DNA of 64,000 nt from Halocatena marina (GTDB lineage Archaea > Halobacteriota > Halobacteria > Halobacteriales > Haloarculaceae), in assembly GCF_025913575.1 (NCBI RefSeq), contig NZ_CP109785.1:3720001-3784000 (forward strand), read 5' to 3'. Positions 32,773 through 42,039 of this stretch are shown one piece after another (the stretch's first letter is position 1; the number at the start of each line of letters is the position of its first letter). Below the pieces are notes generated by a model, which was not told where the DNA came from, ran no database searches, and saw only the letters and a list, made by a program, of their open reading frames with translations. Made by a program: the position numbers and the translations under genes.

Positions 32773-34008
32773 TCACTCGGTTTCCGTTTCGGGTTCGGAT
32801 TCCGGTTCTGGTTCTGGTTCTGGTTCTGTCTGCCGATTATTCGATTCGGCTTCCGTATTTTCGGTGGTATTGGTGCCTGTCTGTCCTCCACCATTGTCCA
32901 TTTCTATTTCGGCATCCATCTCTTCGATCACTTCATCTGGATCTTTGATATCGATGGCATCCTGCCCTTCTTTGATTGCTTGTGCCTCCTGTTCCATCTC
33001 TTCGACGTCCATTTCTGCTGCGTTGTCGATTTGGCCGATGATCTGTTCGATGTCATCGATACCGATCAGTTCGCGGGTCTCCGCGTCGAAGTCGAGACTG
33101 TCGAGTGCTTGGCTGTCTGTCGCCTGGACATCGCTGCCAGTGAGGTGCTTGCCGTAGCGCCCGAGGAGTGACGTGAGTTCCTGTGGGAGCACGTACGTGG
33201 TGGAGTCGCTCTGGCCGATCTCTGCGAGTGTTTCCATGCCTTTGTCGATGACAGCCCGTTCGCCCATCGATTGTGCCGACTTCGCTCGCAGCACTGTCGA
33301 CACAGCGTCACCCTGTGCTTCCAAGATCTGTGCTTGCTTTTCACCCTGCGCGCGAATGATGTTCGACTGCTTGTCACCTTCTGCCGTCTCGACAGCACTG
33401 CGGCGTTCACCCTGCGCTTCGAGGATCATCGCGCGACGGCGGCGCTCTGCGGATGTCTGTTGCTCCATGGCCTGCTGGACGTCTTGGCTCGGGTTCACTT
33501 CACGAACCTCAACGCTTTCGACGCGGACACCCCACTCGTCGGTCGGCTCGTCGAGTTCCTTGCGGATGCGTGCGTTGATCTCCTGTCGCTTGTTCAGCGT
33601 GTCGTCGAGATCCATATCACCGAGCACAGCCCGAAGTGTTGTTTGGGCGAGATTCGACACTGCTCGCTTGTAATCATCGACTTCGAGAAACGCCTTCCTC
33701 GCATTCATTACCTTGATGTAGACGACCGCATCCGCCGTCACGGGGGAATTGTCCCGCGTGATCGCTTCCTGACGGGGGACATCGAGCGTTTGTGTCCGCA
33801 TGTCGAACGGGTATGTTGCCGAGACGAACGGTGGGACGAAGTTGATGCCAGGTTCGAGCAGCTTCCGGTACTCGCCGAACACCGTGAGTGCACGCTTTTC
33901 AGTCGCTTGAACGATCTCGACGGCTTGAGAGACCGCGAAGATAAGAATAAGCAGTACGACGAGACCGATTATCGACGCGATACCTACTTGCAACGGGAGG
34001 GCTAGCAT
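32773..34008 (-). CDS. SPFH/band-7 domain membrane protein (stomatin-like)
   Basis: 411 residues from ATG 34008 (MLALPLQVGIASIIGLVVLL). A 25-codon upstream extension is Cys/Leu-rich and rejected. A single N-terminal membrane helix (residues 8-28) precedes the band-7 domain (AVEIVQATEKRALTVFGEYR, GINFVPPFVS, DMRTQTLDVPRQEAITRDNS), about residues 30-200. A long coiled coil follows (SAERRRRAMILEAQGERRSA, SNIIRAQGEKQAQILEAQGD). The C-terminus is very acidic with a Glu-Pro repeat tail. Such proteins form large membrane-bound rings that organise membrane domains. The NfeD-like gene lies 135 bases upstream on the same strand, the usual stomatin-operon partner. Confidence 0.92.
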   Translation of the reverse strand: MLALPLQVGIASIIGLVVLLILIFAVSQAVEIVQATEKRALTVFGEYRKLLEPGINFVPPFVSATYPFDMRTQTLDVPRQEAITRDNSPVTADAVVYIKVMNARKAFLEVDDYKRAVSNLAQTTLRAVLGDMDLDDTLNKRQEINARIRKELDEPTDEWGVRVESVEVREVNPSQDVQQAMEQQTSAERRRRAMILEAQGERRSAVETAEGDKQSNIIRAQGEKQAQILEAQGDAVSTVLRAKSAQSMGERAVIDKGMETLAEIGQSDSTTYVLPQELTSLLGRYGKHLTGSDVQATDSQALDSLDFDAETRELIGIDDIEQIIGQIDNAAEMDVEEMEQEAQAIKEGQDAIDIKDPDEVIEEMDAEIEMDNGGGQTGTNTTENTEAESNNRQTEPEPEPEPESEPETETE

Positions 34009-34143
34009 ACCATGACGTTGGCATACTGGTACTAAAAGCGTTTTTATCAGGAATAGTAGCTTTAAACTGCAACATTCCTCCATGTGTTTCGACCGCTGTC
34101 TTACCGATTCCAGTAACTAATAGCACGTTGCTCGGTGCTGTTG

Positions 34144-34716
34144 TTATGCTGTATCTGGCTCTCGTTCCTCGTTTCGGTATTCTTTGGCGAGTTCCCGATC
34201 GATGTCGTCTTCGATCGCTGAGAGTGCTTCGACAGTAATGACGTTCCCGCCACCGGGATCGAGGACCATAATCTCTTCACCAGCTGGAATTTCACCATCG
34301 AGCGTCCGGGCCTGATAGTAAGGGTTGAACCCACCGTCTTCGAGTTTCACTTCGCCTCCCGACCGCGAGACGTCCTCCGTCACGTGTCCTGTCTTTCCCC
34401 GAAGTGCATCCGAATCACTGGTCCGACCGCTCCCTTTTCCACCATAAATATCAAATTCTCTATATGTGTAGAGAGATAGTCCGCCCGCGATGAGGACGGT
34501 GAGCGCCATTCCGATCAATGTCGGGAACAGGGTAAGACCCAGACCGCTCAGTGCGATTCCGACGGCGCCAGCAATCAGTAGTGCGATGCCGATGACGATG
34601 AAGTGAGCTCCTGGAGCGAGGGCTTCGGCGATCATGAGCCCTGCTCCAGCGAGCAACAGTAGGACCGGTATCGGGAGCGTCAACCAATCGGCAATTTGGA
34701 GGACGATTGTATCCAT
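34144..34716 (-). CDS. NfeD-family membrane protein
   Basis: 190 residues from ATG 34716 (MDTIVLQIADWLTLPIPVLL). The longer frame adds a basic, His-rich stretch and is rejected. Four membrane helices (about residues 10-100: LLLLAGAGLMIAEALAPGAH, FIVIGIALLIAGAVGIALSG, LFPTLIGMALTVLIAGGLSL) are followed by a C-terminal OB-fold domain (about 125-180: GKTGHVTEDVSRSGGEVKLE, DGEIPAGEEIMVLDPGGGN). NfeD proteins pair with SPFH proteins and can act with membrane proteases. This is the short type without the N-terminal serine protease domain. It lies upstream of the SPFH gene. Confidence 0.9.
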   Translation of the reverse strand: MDTIVLQIADWLTLPIPVLLLLAGAGLMIAEALAPGAHFIVIGIALLIAGAVGIALSGLGLTLFPTLIGMALTVLIAGGLSLYTYREFDIYGGKGSGRTSDSDALRGKTGHVTEDVSRSGGEVKLEDGGFNPYYQARTLDGEIPAGEEIMVLDPGGGNVITVEALSAIEDDIDRELAKEYRNEEREPDTA

Positions 34717-35013
34717 GCGTGATGATTGGCCGTTCGATATGTTAACCCTTCGGGGGTGATGGTGCCGTGGTATTTTTTCGTTGCTCGCTGCTGGTGTTCT
34801 GTTCTCACGACGTGGGTTTGTCTCTCCTTCGTGACCGGTTACTGACAATGGCTGATCTGAAAAGCATCAGAGACGACCCGCTTGCTGTGATCTAGTCTCA
34901 ACTTCACAGACCGTCACACCACCGCAGTATTCGAGCGACTGGTGACGAACATCGTGGTTTCGAGAGTGACAGTCACCAGATCCCGCAACTCTACGCTGTG
35001 ACACAGAGAGCAG

Positions 35014-35229
35014 TCACAGCACGCCAAGGAGCAATAACAGGACCGTAACCGTCACTATCGCTCCGAGCGCAACGAACGCCGCGTTTTCGGCAGACGGTGA
35101 TCCCGGTTCCGGGTCCGCAGATCGAAGCCTTGCGATCTCGTCGTTGTACCCACCATTGGCTTCTACTTCGTCCTCGTTTTCGGTTCCGACATCATCGATG
35201 TCAAACCGCCACTCCCGTTCGTCGTCCAT
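35014..35229 (-). CDS. Small acidic single-pass membrane protein (DUF7312-like)
   Basis: 71 residues from ATG 35229 (MDDEREWRFDIDDVGTENED). ATG 35238 and 35253 are possible earlier starts. The first 45 residues are acidic and hydrophilic with REWRFDIDDVG at the start. PEPGSPSAENAAFVALGAIV then leads into one membrane helix (residues 53-71). This arrangement matches a small haloarchaeal family I recall as DUF7312. The function is unknown. It is followed by 184 bases of non-coding DNA before the metG stop. Confidence 0.75.
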   Translation of the reverse strand: MDDEREWRFDIDDVGTENEDEVEANGGYNDEIARLRSADPEPGSPSAENAAFVALGAIVTVTVLLLLLGVL

Positions 35230-35424
35230 GCTTTTCATAGGCACTGTACGCATAAGTCGCTACCGAACAGATAGCAACATGCCACTTTGTTTCCCGCCGA
35301 ACTGTCCGTAGCGCGTTCGATCGTCGCGTGCTCAGTGCGCTATTCAATCGATCTTTGAATGGCGTTTTCTCGGAACGAAGCTGATTGATGGATCACTCAC
35401 TTCGACACAGCTCGTGGGTCTTGT

Positions 35425-37506
35425 TCACGTGATCTTCGTTCCAAGTGGTGCGTCGCCGTGGGTTGTGAGGAGATCTGCCTCCTCGCCGGCGGCGAGTACC
35501 ATTCCATTGCTTTCGACGCCGAACAGCTCTGCTTTCTCCAAATTCGCAACGAGGACGACACGCGTTCCGGGGAGGTCGTCCACGTCGTGTAGCTGTCGCA
35601 GTCCAGCAACGACCTGACGTGTTTCGAGACCGATATCAACAGCGAGCTTTACGAGCTTGTCTGCCCCCTCGATCGGCTCGGCGGATTGAATACGGCCGAC
35701 CCGTAGATCGAGTGCCTGAAACTCCTCGAAGCCAATTCGTTCCTCAGAAAGCGGTTCGAGATCGACATCATCGTCAGTCTCTGAACCGTCATCGGTGGGT
35801 GTTTCCGTCATTTCTTCGTGCTCGATTCGTTCGTCAAGACGCTCGTTCAGTGCTTCGATCCTGTCGTCTTCGATTTTCTCGAACAGTTCGGTCGGCTCGT
35901 CGAACCGTGCGGCTGGCGCTTCGAGCGCGTCGTCGAGCGTCGTGTTGTGAACTGATCCATCCTCGTTCAGTTGCGAGTAGAGCCGCGCTGCCGTAGCTGG
36001 GGCGGTCGGTTCGATGAGGACGGCAATTGCTTTCACCAGTTGGACGCAGTCCCGAATGACCTGAGCGGCTCGTTCTGGATCCTCATCTGTAAGCTTCCAC
36101 GGCTCATTTCGTTGGATGTACTCGTTGCCAAAGCTCGCCACGTCAACCGCGGCCTGCGTGGCGTTTCGGATGGAGTACTCGTTGATGCTGGTCCGGAATG
36201 TCTCGATCGCGTCCTCGATCTGTTCGCGGACCTCATCGGAGACAGACACGTCTGGCGTCCCCTCGTAATTTCGGTACGCAAACAGCAGCGAGCGATAGAC
36301 GAAGTTGCCGACGTTGCCGACGAGCTCGCCATTGACTCGTTGTTGGAAGCGTTCCCAAGCGAAATCGATGTCGTCCTGAATGCCACCGACAGTCGTCAGG
36401 TAGTATCGCAGCAGATCGGGATCGAATCCCTCGTCGAGATACTCGTGGGCCCAGATAGCGCGGTTGCGACTGGTCGAGAACGCATCTCCATCGAGGCTCA
36501 TGAATCCGTGAGCGACGATCGCTCGCGGTTCGTTGTACTCAGCGACGTGGAGCATCGCTGGCCAGAAGACTGTGTGATGCTGGATAATGTCTCGCCCGAT
36601 GATGTGGATGATCTCTCCATCTTGCTTCCACGGATCTTTCCAGTCGTAGACATCGCTTCCAACGCGCTCTGTGTACTGTTTGGTCGAGGCGATGTACTCG
36701 ATCGGTGCATCCACCCAGACGTACAGGACGAGATCCTCTTCGCTGTTCGCGTCTGGATCTGTGTCCGGGTAGTCGATCCCCCACTCCATATCGCGGGTAA
36801 TACACCAGTCTAGTAGCTCCCCTTCGATCCATTCACGGGGCTGGTTGCGGGCGTTGCTGGTCCCTTCAAGACGGTCGATGAACGACTGAAGGTACGACTG
36901 GAGATCCGACAGTCGGAAGAATTTGTGCGTCCGCTCGCGGTATTCCGCCGGATTTCCTGTGAATGCACTATACGGGTCCTCGATCTCGCCGGGTTCGAGG
37001 TGGCGCTGGCACCCCTCATCACACTCGTCACCGCGTGCTTCGGCACCACAGTAGGGGCAGGTGCCGCGGACGAAGCGATCGGGGAGCGGCTGCTCTTCTT
37101 CGGGGTCCCACGCAACGAGCACCTCGTCTTCGTAGATGTAGCCCTCGTCTTCGAGCGTCTGGACAATCTCTTTGGTTAGTTCGGTGTTCGTCTCGTCGTG
37201 GGTGTGCCCGTAGTTGTCGAACTCGATGTTAAAGCGTGGAAACGTCTCCTCGTACTGCTCGTGTCGTCCGAGCGCCAGCTCCTCAGGCTCGACTCCCTGC
37301 TGGAGTGCTTGGACCGCGACCGGCGTTCCGTGCATATCGGTTCCACAGACGTAGGCAGTCTGTTGACCGAGCGTTCGCAGGGCACGCGTGAACACGTCGG
37401 CACCGACGTAGCCCCGCAGATGACCAATGTGCAAATCCCCCGTGGCGTACGGTAGTCCACAGGTCACTACCGCTGGCCGATTAGTTGGAAAGGTTTCGTG
37501 GCTCAT
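35425..37506 (-). CDS. metG: Methionyl-tRNA synthetase with C-terminal tRNA-binding domain
   Basis: 693 residues. Class I synthetase that charges tRNA-Met. The HIGH motif is residues 26-29 (GDLHIGHLRG). A zinc knuckle has Cys150, Cys153, Cys162 and Cys166 (CPYCGAEARGDECDEGC). The second ATP motif reads FSTSR (343-347) in place of KMSKS, within MSLDGDAFSTSRNRAIW. The anticodon-binding helices span about 390-560. After an acidic linker (about 560-585) comes an EMAP-II/Arc1-like tRNA-binding OB domain (FEEFQALDLRVGRIQSAEPI onward). A TATA-like TTTTAC at 37531-37536 (minus strand) sits about 27 bases upstream. Confidence 0.97.
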   Translation of the reverse strand: MSHETFPTNRPAVVTCGLPYATGDLHIGHLRGYVGADVFTRALRTLGQQTAYVCGTDMHGTPVAVQALQQGVEPEELALGRHEQYEETFPRFNIEFDNYGHTHDETNTELTKEIVQTLEDEGYIYEDEVLVAWDPEEEQPLPDRFVRGTCPYCGAEARGDECDEGCQRHLEPGEIEDPYSAFTGNPAEYRERTHKFFRLSDLQSYLQSFIDRLEGTSNARNQPREWIEGELLDWCITRDMEWGIDYPDTDPDANSEEDLVLYVWVDAPIEYIASTKQYTERVGSDVYDWKDPWKQDGEIIHIIGRDIIQHHTVFWPAMLHVAEYNEPRAIVAHGFMSLDGDAFSTSRNRAIWAHEYLDEGFDPDLLRYYLTTVGGIQDDIDFAWERFQQRVNGELVGNVGNFVYRSLLFAYRNYEGTPDVSVSDEVREQIEDAIETFRTSINEYSIRNATQAAVDVASFGNEYIQRNEPWKLTDEDPERAAQVIRDCVQLVKAIAVLIEPTAPATAARLYSQLNEDGSVHNTTLDDALEAPAARFDEPTELFEKIEDDRIEALNERLDERIEHEEMTETPTDDGSETDDDVDLEPLSEERIGFEEFQALDLRVGRIQSAEPIEGADKLVKLAVDIGLETRQVVAGLRQLHDVDDLPGTRVVLVANLEKAELFGVESNGMVLAAGEEADLLTTHGDAPLGTKIT

Positions 37507-37562
37507 ACGTGATGCTGCCTCCCAGCGGGTGTAAAACCGCCGATTGTTCGCTTTTGACTCCT

Positions 37563-37613
37563 TCGTTCGTGTTCGTGTCTATGTTCGTGTTCGTGTCCGT
37601 GTTCATGTTCGTC
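37563..37613. repeat. GTTCGT/GTGTTC short tandem repeat
   Basis: About eight degenerate copies of the hexamer GTTCGT (with CTAT, CCGT and CAT interruptions) fill this stretch upstream of metG. The plus strand would read Phe-Val repeats, the minus strand Asn-Thr repeats. I do not call a protein from it. A low-complexity stretch inside a 416-base non-coding interval (37507-37922). Confidence 0.6.
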
Positions 37614-37922
37614 GATGTGATTGTAGCGGTTGTCTTCGCTGTGCTCGTCGTTCGTTCACGTTCCGTGTCGAATTCTCACACCGAGCGAGATCGTAATACG
37701 ATCCACACAAACCGTATGACCGGCATCTCGGGGAGATCCACCGACACAACAGCAGCTACAGACGCATAGAACAGACCACAAGCGACCGCGCTGTAACCGT
37801 CACGTCAAGCTATCCGTTACGATCGAGTAAAAACCCTCGGACGCGTGTTATTGTTGCTCGCTGCCGGTGGTTCGGTACTACCAATTCTACGCGCGTGAAG
37901 AGTGTGTGATTTGAAACGGCGT
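37614..37922. other. Non-coding interval between the repeat and the DedA-like gene
   Basis: The rest of the metG to DedA-like interval. A plus-strand frame of 94 codons across 37485-37769 contains the Phe-Val repeat, but it starts with Met-Glu inside the metG 5' end and shows no family resemblance. No RNA gene or promoter motif was recognised. Confidence 0.4.
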
Positions 37923-38495
37923 TCAAAAGAACAGGAAGACGATCTCGATGCCAGCGAGCCAGACGATCAATCGTCCCACGCTCCCGATGAACGTCGCCAC
38001 CGCGAACTTCGCGTAATCTTCTTCGAGCACGGTGAAGGCGTAGATCGAGAGTGTGTCCGGAAACCCCGGGATACAGAGCGCGAGTGCGAGCCCGATATAC
38101 CCGTACTGTTGGGCGATAGCGACTGTCTTCCGCTGTGAGATTCCGACGACATCGATGCCAGTGCGGTTTAGTGCACGCATCACTGGTCCTGCCTTCTTGG
38201 CTTCATTACCGATCCGGAGCGCAAGCACGCTTCCGATCGATTTTCCGACACCGCTCACAACGACGATAAGGGCCATCGTCATCCACTTTGGGAGGCCGAG
38301 ATCGAGCGGCGCGGCGAGAACGACCTCGCTTGGCAACGGGAGGATGATGGCAATGAGAAACGAATAAACGAAGATGATCAGCAACCCGATTGGCCCGGTC
38401 GCCTGCTCCACCATCCGTTCAAGTCCCAAGAAGCCGCCCTGAAGAAATACAGCTTGGAACGCACAGAGGAACGGTGTGGAGGGATCCACGATCAC
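37923..38495 (-). CDS. DedA/SNARE-associated-like membrane protein (YqaA/VTT type)
   Basis: 190 residues from GTG 38495 (VIVDPSTPFLCAFQAVFLQG). ATG 38555 and the internal ATG 38414 are alternatives. The GTG has an AT-rich TTTAGGA about 30 bases ahead. Membrane segments include GPIGLLIIFVYSFLIAIILP, then PLPSEVVLAAPLDLGLPKWM, the re-entrant PxPSE-type motif of the DedA/VTT family. Further helices follow (IVVVSGVGKSIGSVLALRIG and YGYIGLALALCIPGFPDTLS). Members work in lipid scrambling or membrane homeostasis. The final helix ends in a hydrophobic tail (LIVWLAGIEIVFLFF). Confidence 0.82.
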   Translation of the reverse strand: MIVDPSTPFLCAFQAVFLQGGFLGLERMVEQATGPIGLLIIFVYSFLIAIILPLPSEVVLAAPLDLGLPKWMTMALIVVVSGVGKSIGSVLALRIGNEAKKAGPVMRALNRTGIDVVGISQRKTVAIAQQYGYIGLALALCIPGFPDTLSIYAFTVLEEDYAKFAVATFIGSVGRLIVWLAGIEIVFLFF

Positions 38496-38685
38496 ATGTG
38501 AAATTGTAGAAGGAAAACTCCTAAATGTTCCGAAATTGTTGAGTAACAAAACCATGCCGCAGTACTGCGGTTTTCGTTGATGAGGCTGCTGAGATCCCAC
38601 CGAATCTGTTCCATTATCCTCTCTTTGGAACCGGAGTGCTGCTCAATGACGGACGCTTTATCGGGGTGGCGGTCACAGATGAACT

Positions 38686-39198
38686 ATGCAGGTCAAATCC
38701 CGTCACCATCTTCGCGGCGACGAGATACGGCGCATCGAAACGACGATCGAAAGATCACTCGGTGTCGCTCTCGATGCTGACAGCTACGAGCGCGTCGATT
38801 TCGACGATAGTGATACCGATCTCGTTCTCGTTGACGGTGATCCATTCATCGCGTACTTCGAGCAATCGGTCAGCTCCGAGGAAGATCACACCGAATTATC
38901 ACCGTTCCTCACCGTTCGTGGCGCGAACGCGTATCCACCACAGCAGCACGTAGTGACCGTCGACACCGGAGCCATCTCGTTCGTCTCGGACGGCGCAGAC
39001 GTGATGCGTCCTGGTATCGCTGCTGTCGATGACGGTATCGAGTCGGGCGATCTCGTCGCTATCAGCGAAGAGTCACACGGGAAAATCCTCGCCATCGGGC
39101 GGGCGCGGGTCAGCAGTGATGACCTCCTCGGAGACAGCGGTAAGGTCATCGACTCGCTCCACCACGTCGGAGACGAACTGTATCAAGTGACGCTGTGA
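38686..39198 (+). CDS. PUA-domain RNA-binding protein (archaeal MCT-1/Tma20-like)
   Basis: 170 residues. The N-terminal domain (MQVKSRHHLRGDEIRRIETT, then LVLVDGDPFIAYF) and a C-terminal PUA domain (about residues 85-165: HVVTVDTGAISFVSDGADVM, RPGIAAVDDGIESGDLVAIS) match archaeal homologs of MCT-1/Tma20. Those bind RNA and, in eukaryotes, act in ribosome recycling and re-initiation. CTTTATCG at about 38653-38660 lies about 29 bases before the ATG, consistent with a leaderless start. It is divergent from the DedA-like gene. The archaeal role is an inference. Confidence 0.9.
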   Translation: MQVKSRHHLRGDEIRRIETTIERSLGVALDADSYERVDFDDSDTDLVLVDGDPFIAYFEQSVSSEEDHTELSPFLTVRGANAYPPQQHVVTVDTGAISFVSDGADVMRPGIAAVDDGIESGDLVAISEESHGKILAIGRARVSSDDLLGDSGKVIDSLHHVGDELYQVTL

Positions 39199-39250
39199 AA
39201 CTCTCGATTTTCACTGATGCTGATAGAGCGTACAACTACTGGCTATCTAT

Positions 39251-39553
39251 TTAGACTAAATCACCAGGCAGCTCGTCGCTCTGGGATTCAAGGAGTTCCA
39301 ACACTGGTCGTATCTCCTCGAACCGCGGTCCCTTCTCCACTTTGTTCGACTCGTATGTGATGAATTCGTTGTCGGTCAGCTTTGGGAGATGAACGTGGTA
39401 GTCCTTTAGCGTGTACTGCTTTTCTCCGTTGGCTGACTGTGGTGAAACTACTTGGGGGTTGTGTTCGAGTAGGGCGAACAGCAACTGCCGTCGTCGACTA
39501 TTCGACAATGCGTCGAATATCGCATCGGTGCTTGTAGTTTCGGTGTGTGACAT
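39251..39553 (-). CDS. Small DNA-binding protein of the DUF7344 winged-helix type
   Basis: 100 residues from ATG 39553 (MSHTETTSTDAIFDALSNSR). The earlier ATG adds a basic segment. The core DAIFDALSNSRRRQLLFALL, then EKQYTLKDYHVHLPKLTDNE and FITYESNKVEKGPRFEEIRP, follows a winged-helix family common in haloarchaea, which I recall as DUF7344. It is likely a local regulator. It lies about 65 bases downstream of the HTH-10 regulator stop on the same strand, so it may be co-transcribed with it. Confidence 0.8.
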   Translation of the reverse strand: MSHTETTSTDAIFDALSNSRRRQLLFALLEHNPQVVSPQSANGEKQYTLKDYHVHLPKLTDNEFITYESNKVEKGPRFEEIRPVLELLESQSDELPGDLV

Positions 39554-39619
39554 CAAAAATGGGTTTGACCTCGATAACAGTGAGAGTGACTTCTGTATAT
39601 ACAACAGGCTTGATAGTCT

Positions 39620-40273
39620 TCACTGTGGCTGGTTCTCTGAACTGATCGAGGCGTTCGCTATGAGCCGTCGCATCCCGCGCCGAATTCGGGAACTAAGTGC
39701 CTGTTGTGTGATTTCGAGTTCGTCAGCGATGTCAGTGAGTGTTACGTCAGGGGGTGATTCGAAATAGCCACGCTCATACGCTAAGAGCAGGGCCTCTTGT
39801 TGCGTATCGGTTAGCTTTTTGGCTGCTTCCGGTTCGGTCAGCGCACTGACTGAAGTGATATCGATCGAGATATCATTACACTCACAATATTCTTTGAACG
39901 TAGAGATACTATCCGCATCGTCGCCACGGATCTCGAACCGCCAACCGTCTTCAGTTCCGACTGCGCTGAGTAACACGATATCCGACTTGGCAAGTCCTGT
40001 CAAAATACCTTCATATTTCCTCACCCACTTACACTTCATGAGATGTCGTGATCCAAAAGTGTCGACAACTGTTATATTTCGCACTCCCGGATGTTCTGAA
40101 AACTGTGCCACGATGTCGGCCATATTCATATCCTCAATCCAAAAGTATGGAACGACTCCCTCTGTTTTCGGGACGACGCGTTCGAGTTCTACTGTAACAT
40201 CTTCAACATTCTTAAAAATGGTCCCTAGTGGGAACTGGCCGGCGTTGACGGTAAACTCGACGATAGTGGCCAT
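39620..40273 (-). CDS. Bat-type HTH-10 transcriptional regulator
   Basis: 217 residues from ATG 40273 (MATIVEFTVNAGQFPLGTIF). A 33-codon upstream extension is His/Asn-rich and is rejected. The N-terminal two-thirds is the Bat/GAF-like sensory module (EDVTVELERVVPKTEGVVPY, FWIEDMNMADIVAQFSEHP). The C-terminal HTH-10 domain runs from about residue 150 (LTDTQQEALLLAYERGYFES, PPDVTLTDIADELEITQQAL, SSRIRRGMRRLI). Relatives include the bacterio-opsin activator. The ligand or signal is unknown. It heads a two-gene unit with the DUF7344-like gene. Confidence 0.9.
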   Translation of the reverse strand: MATIVEFTVNAGQFPLGTIFKNVEDVTVELERVVPKTEGVVPYFWIEDMNMADIVAQFSEHPGVRNITVVDTFGSRHLMKCKWVRKYEGILTGLAKSDIVLLSAVGTEDGWRFEIRGDDADSISTFKEYCECNDISIDITSVSALTEPEAAKKLTDTQQEALLLAYERGYFESPPDVTLTDIADELEITQQALSSRIRRGMRRLIANASISSENQPQ

Positions 40274-40435
40274 AATACAACCTATGTGATGAGCGGCAAT
40301 GAGATTGTAGGTGAAGTGATTGTTACGGCGTACATCAACGTGTCTGGAATACGAATGGTGGTCGAATAACACCGCTGCTGAACGGATCGTTCACGCTGTT
40401 CTGTTCAGTGTGCGTCTGACCTCGCTCATCTTGAA

Positions 40436-41863
40436 TCACTGTGTTGCAGGACCATCAGTCGAATCGGCTTGCACACGCTCTCCATCGGCAGTTTCGGGAA
40501 ATATCTTTCCTGGGTTGAGCGTGTCACGAGGGTCGAGTGCGCGCTTGATCTGTCGCATTGCCTCGATGCTTGATTCTCCGTGTTCGTGAATCATATACTC
40601 ACGTTTTCCCATTCCGATGCCGTGTTCTCCGGTTGCGGTGCCGCCGAGGTCTATAGCTTTCTTCACGACACGGCGATAGAGCAACTCACCACGTTCTCGC
40701 ATTGTTGGATCATCCGGATCGACCAGCACCGAATAGTGGACGTTACCGTCACCCGCATGCCCGAAACAGGGGACGAGAAGATCGTGTTCCGCACTGAGTG
40801 CTTTCGCATAGCGAATGATCTCTGGATACTTGCTGATTGGAACGGTAATATCCCCTGGATGGAGCGGTCTACGATCAGGGTCGTACACTTGCACGGCAAA
40901 AGCGAGCTCCTTGCGGGCAGTCCAGAGTTCGTCCATCCGACTTTCGTCGCTCGAAATTTCACACTGCTTGGCTTCGTGTGCCTCGAAGATCGATCGGCAG
41001 GTCTCGATCTCTCGTTCGACTGGATCGTGGAAGGCAACAAAAACCATCGGTGCGTTCGGCAGTCCGGTGTCGAGATACGCGTTGGCCATCTCGGCACTCT
41101 CTCTGTCGATCAGTTCGATGGTAGCAACGTCGATGCCCGACTGAACAGTGTCGAAGACGGCTTCGGTCGCACCAGCAAGCGTCGGGAAGATGGCCCGACC
41201 GCCGTGGATTCGTTCGGGACGGCCCGCGACTTCGAGTGTCGCGCGCGTGATCACCGCAAGCGTCCCTTCGCTGCCGACGAGGAGATCACAGAGGTTGTAG
41301 CCACTCGATGTCTTGCTCGCAGTACTTCCCGCCGTGATAACCGATCCATCAGCGAGCACAGCCTCCAGTTCGAGCACCCAGTCGCCCACTTCGCCGTATT
41401 TGACGGTCTTCATTCCGCTTGCGTCGTTAGCGATCATGCCACCAATCGTTGAGAGATCGGCGGAGGCGGGCATCGGTGGAAAGAACAAGTCGTGCGTTTC
41501 GAGTGCGCTGTCGATAGCCGACCCCATCACTCCCGGTTCGACGTCGATCTGGAAATCATCGGGACGAACGTCGAGAATCGCGTCCATCCGAGTCAGGTTC
41601 ATACTTATTCCTCGGTGAGCGGGCACAGCGTTTCCTTCGAGACTCGTTCCCGCTGCGTAGGGCGTCACGGGAACACCGTGCTCGTTCGCGCTGGCGAGAA
41701 CTGCTGACACCTCCACCGTTGATGTTGGCCAGACGACAGCATCGGGCGTCACTGCGAGGTCGAACGCTTCTGCTCCCCAGTCACCCGCATGGCTCTCCCT
41801 GTCGGAATCACCGTACGATACCTCGACCGAGAGATCGTCGAGGAATGTACAATCGTTGGACAT
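40436..41863 (-). CDS. FAD-linked oxidase, glycolate oxidase GlcD / D-lactate dehydrogenase type
   Basis: 475 residues from ATG 41863 (MSNDCTFLDDLSVEVSYGDS). The frame continues 39 codons upstream without good composition. The PCMH FAD domain is clear (PDAVVWPTSTVEVSAVLASA, TPYAAGTSLEGNAVPAHRGI, DVEPGVMGSAIDSALETHDL, STIGGMIANDASGMKTVKYG). The C-terminal oxidase domain follows (DITVPISKYPEIIRYAKALS, CFGHAGDGNVHYSVLVDP, GTATGEHGIGMGKREYM). It oxidises a 2-hydroxy acid such as D-lactate or glycolate, passing electrons to the respiratory chain or a partner. The Fe-S (GlcF-like) partner is not in this window. The next gene is divergent. Confidence 0.93.
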   Translation of the reverse strand: MSNDCTFLDDLSVEVSYGDSDRESHAGDWGAEAFDLAVTPDAVVWPTSTVEVSAVLASANEHGVPVTPYAAGTSLEGNAVPAHRGISMNLTRMDAILDVRPDDFQIDVEPGVMGSAIDSALETHDLFFPPMPASADLSTIGGMIANDASGMKTVKYGEVGDWVLELEAVLADGSVITAGSTASKTSSGYNLCDLLVGSEGTLAVITRATLEVAGRPERIHGGRAIFPTLAGATEAVFDTVQSGIDVATIELIDRESAEMANAYLDTGLPNAPMVFVAFHDPVEREIETCRSIFEAHEAKQCEISSDESRMDELWTARKELAFAVQVYDPDRRPLHPGDITVPISKYPEIIRYAKALSAEHDLLVPCFGHAGDGNVHYSVLVDPDDPTMRERGELLYRRVVKKAIDLGGTATGEHGIGMGKREYMIHEHGESSIEAMRQIKRALDPRDTLNPGKIFPETADGERVQADSTDGPATQ

Positions 41864-42039
41864 GTTATCTACCCTCACGCCCACGACCATACATGTATCG
41901 GGACACCGAATTCGAGCAATCTGGTATGAGGGAGCGGAACGGCAATAGGGAAGCCACTGCAATCGGTCGTTCAATATCAATACTCACGAGATGAATACGA
42001 ATTTATTCTCCGAACTCTGATGATAGAACGTGATCATCG

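Noticed and set aside
37485..37769. A 94-codon frame with hydrophobic Phe-Val repeats looking like a membrane peptide.
   Set aside because: The hydrophobic part is just the translation of the GTTCGT repeat, and the frame begins inside the metG 5' end on the other strand.
40580..41452. A 290-codon plus-strand frame opposite the FAD-linked oxidase.
   Set aside because: Shadow of the oxidase gene; no motifs.
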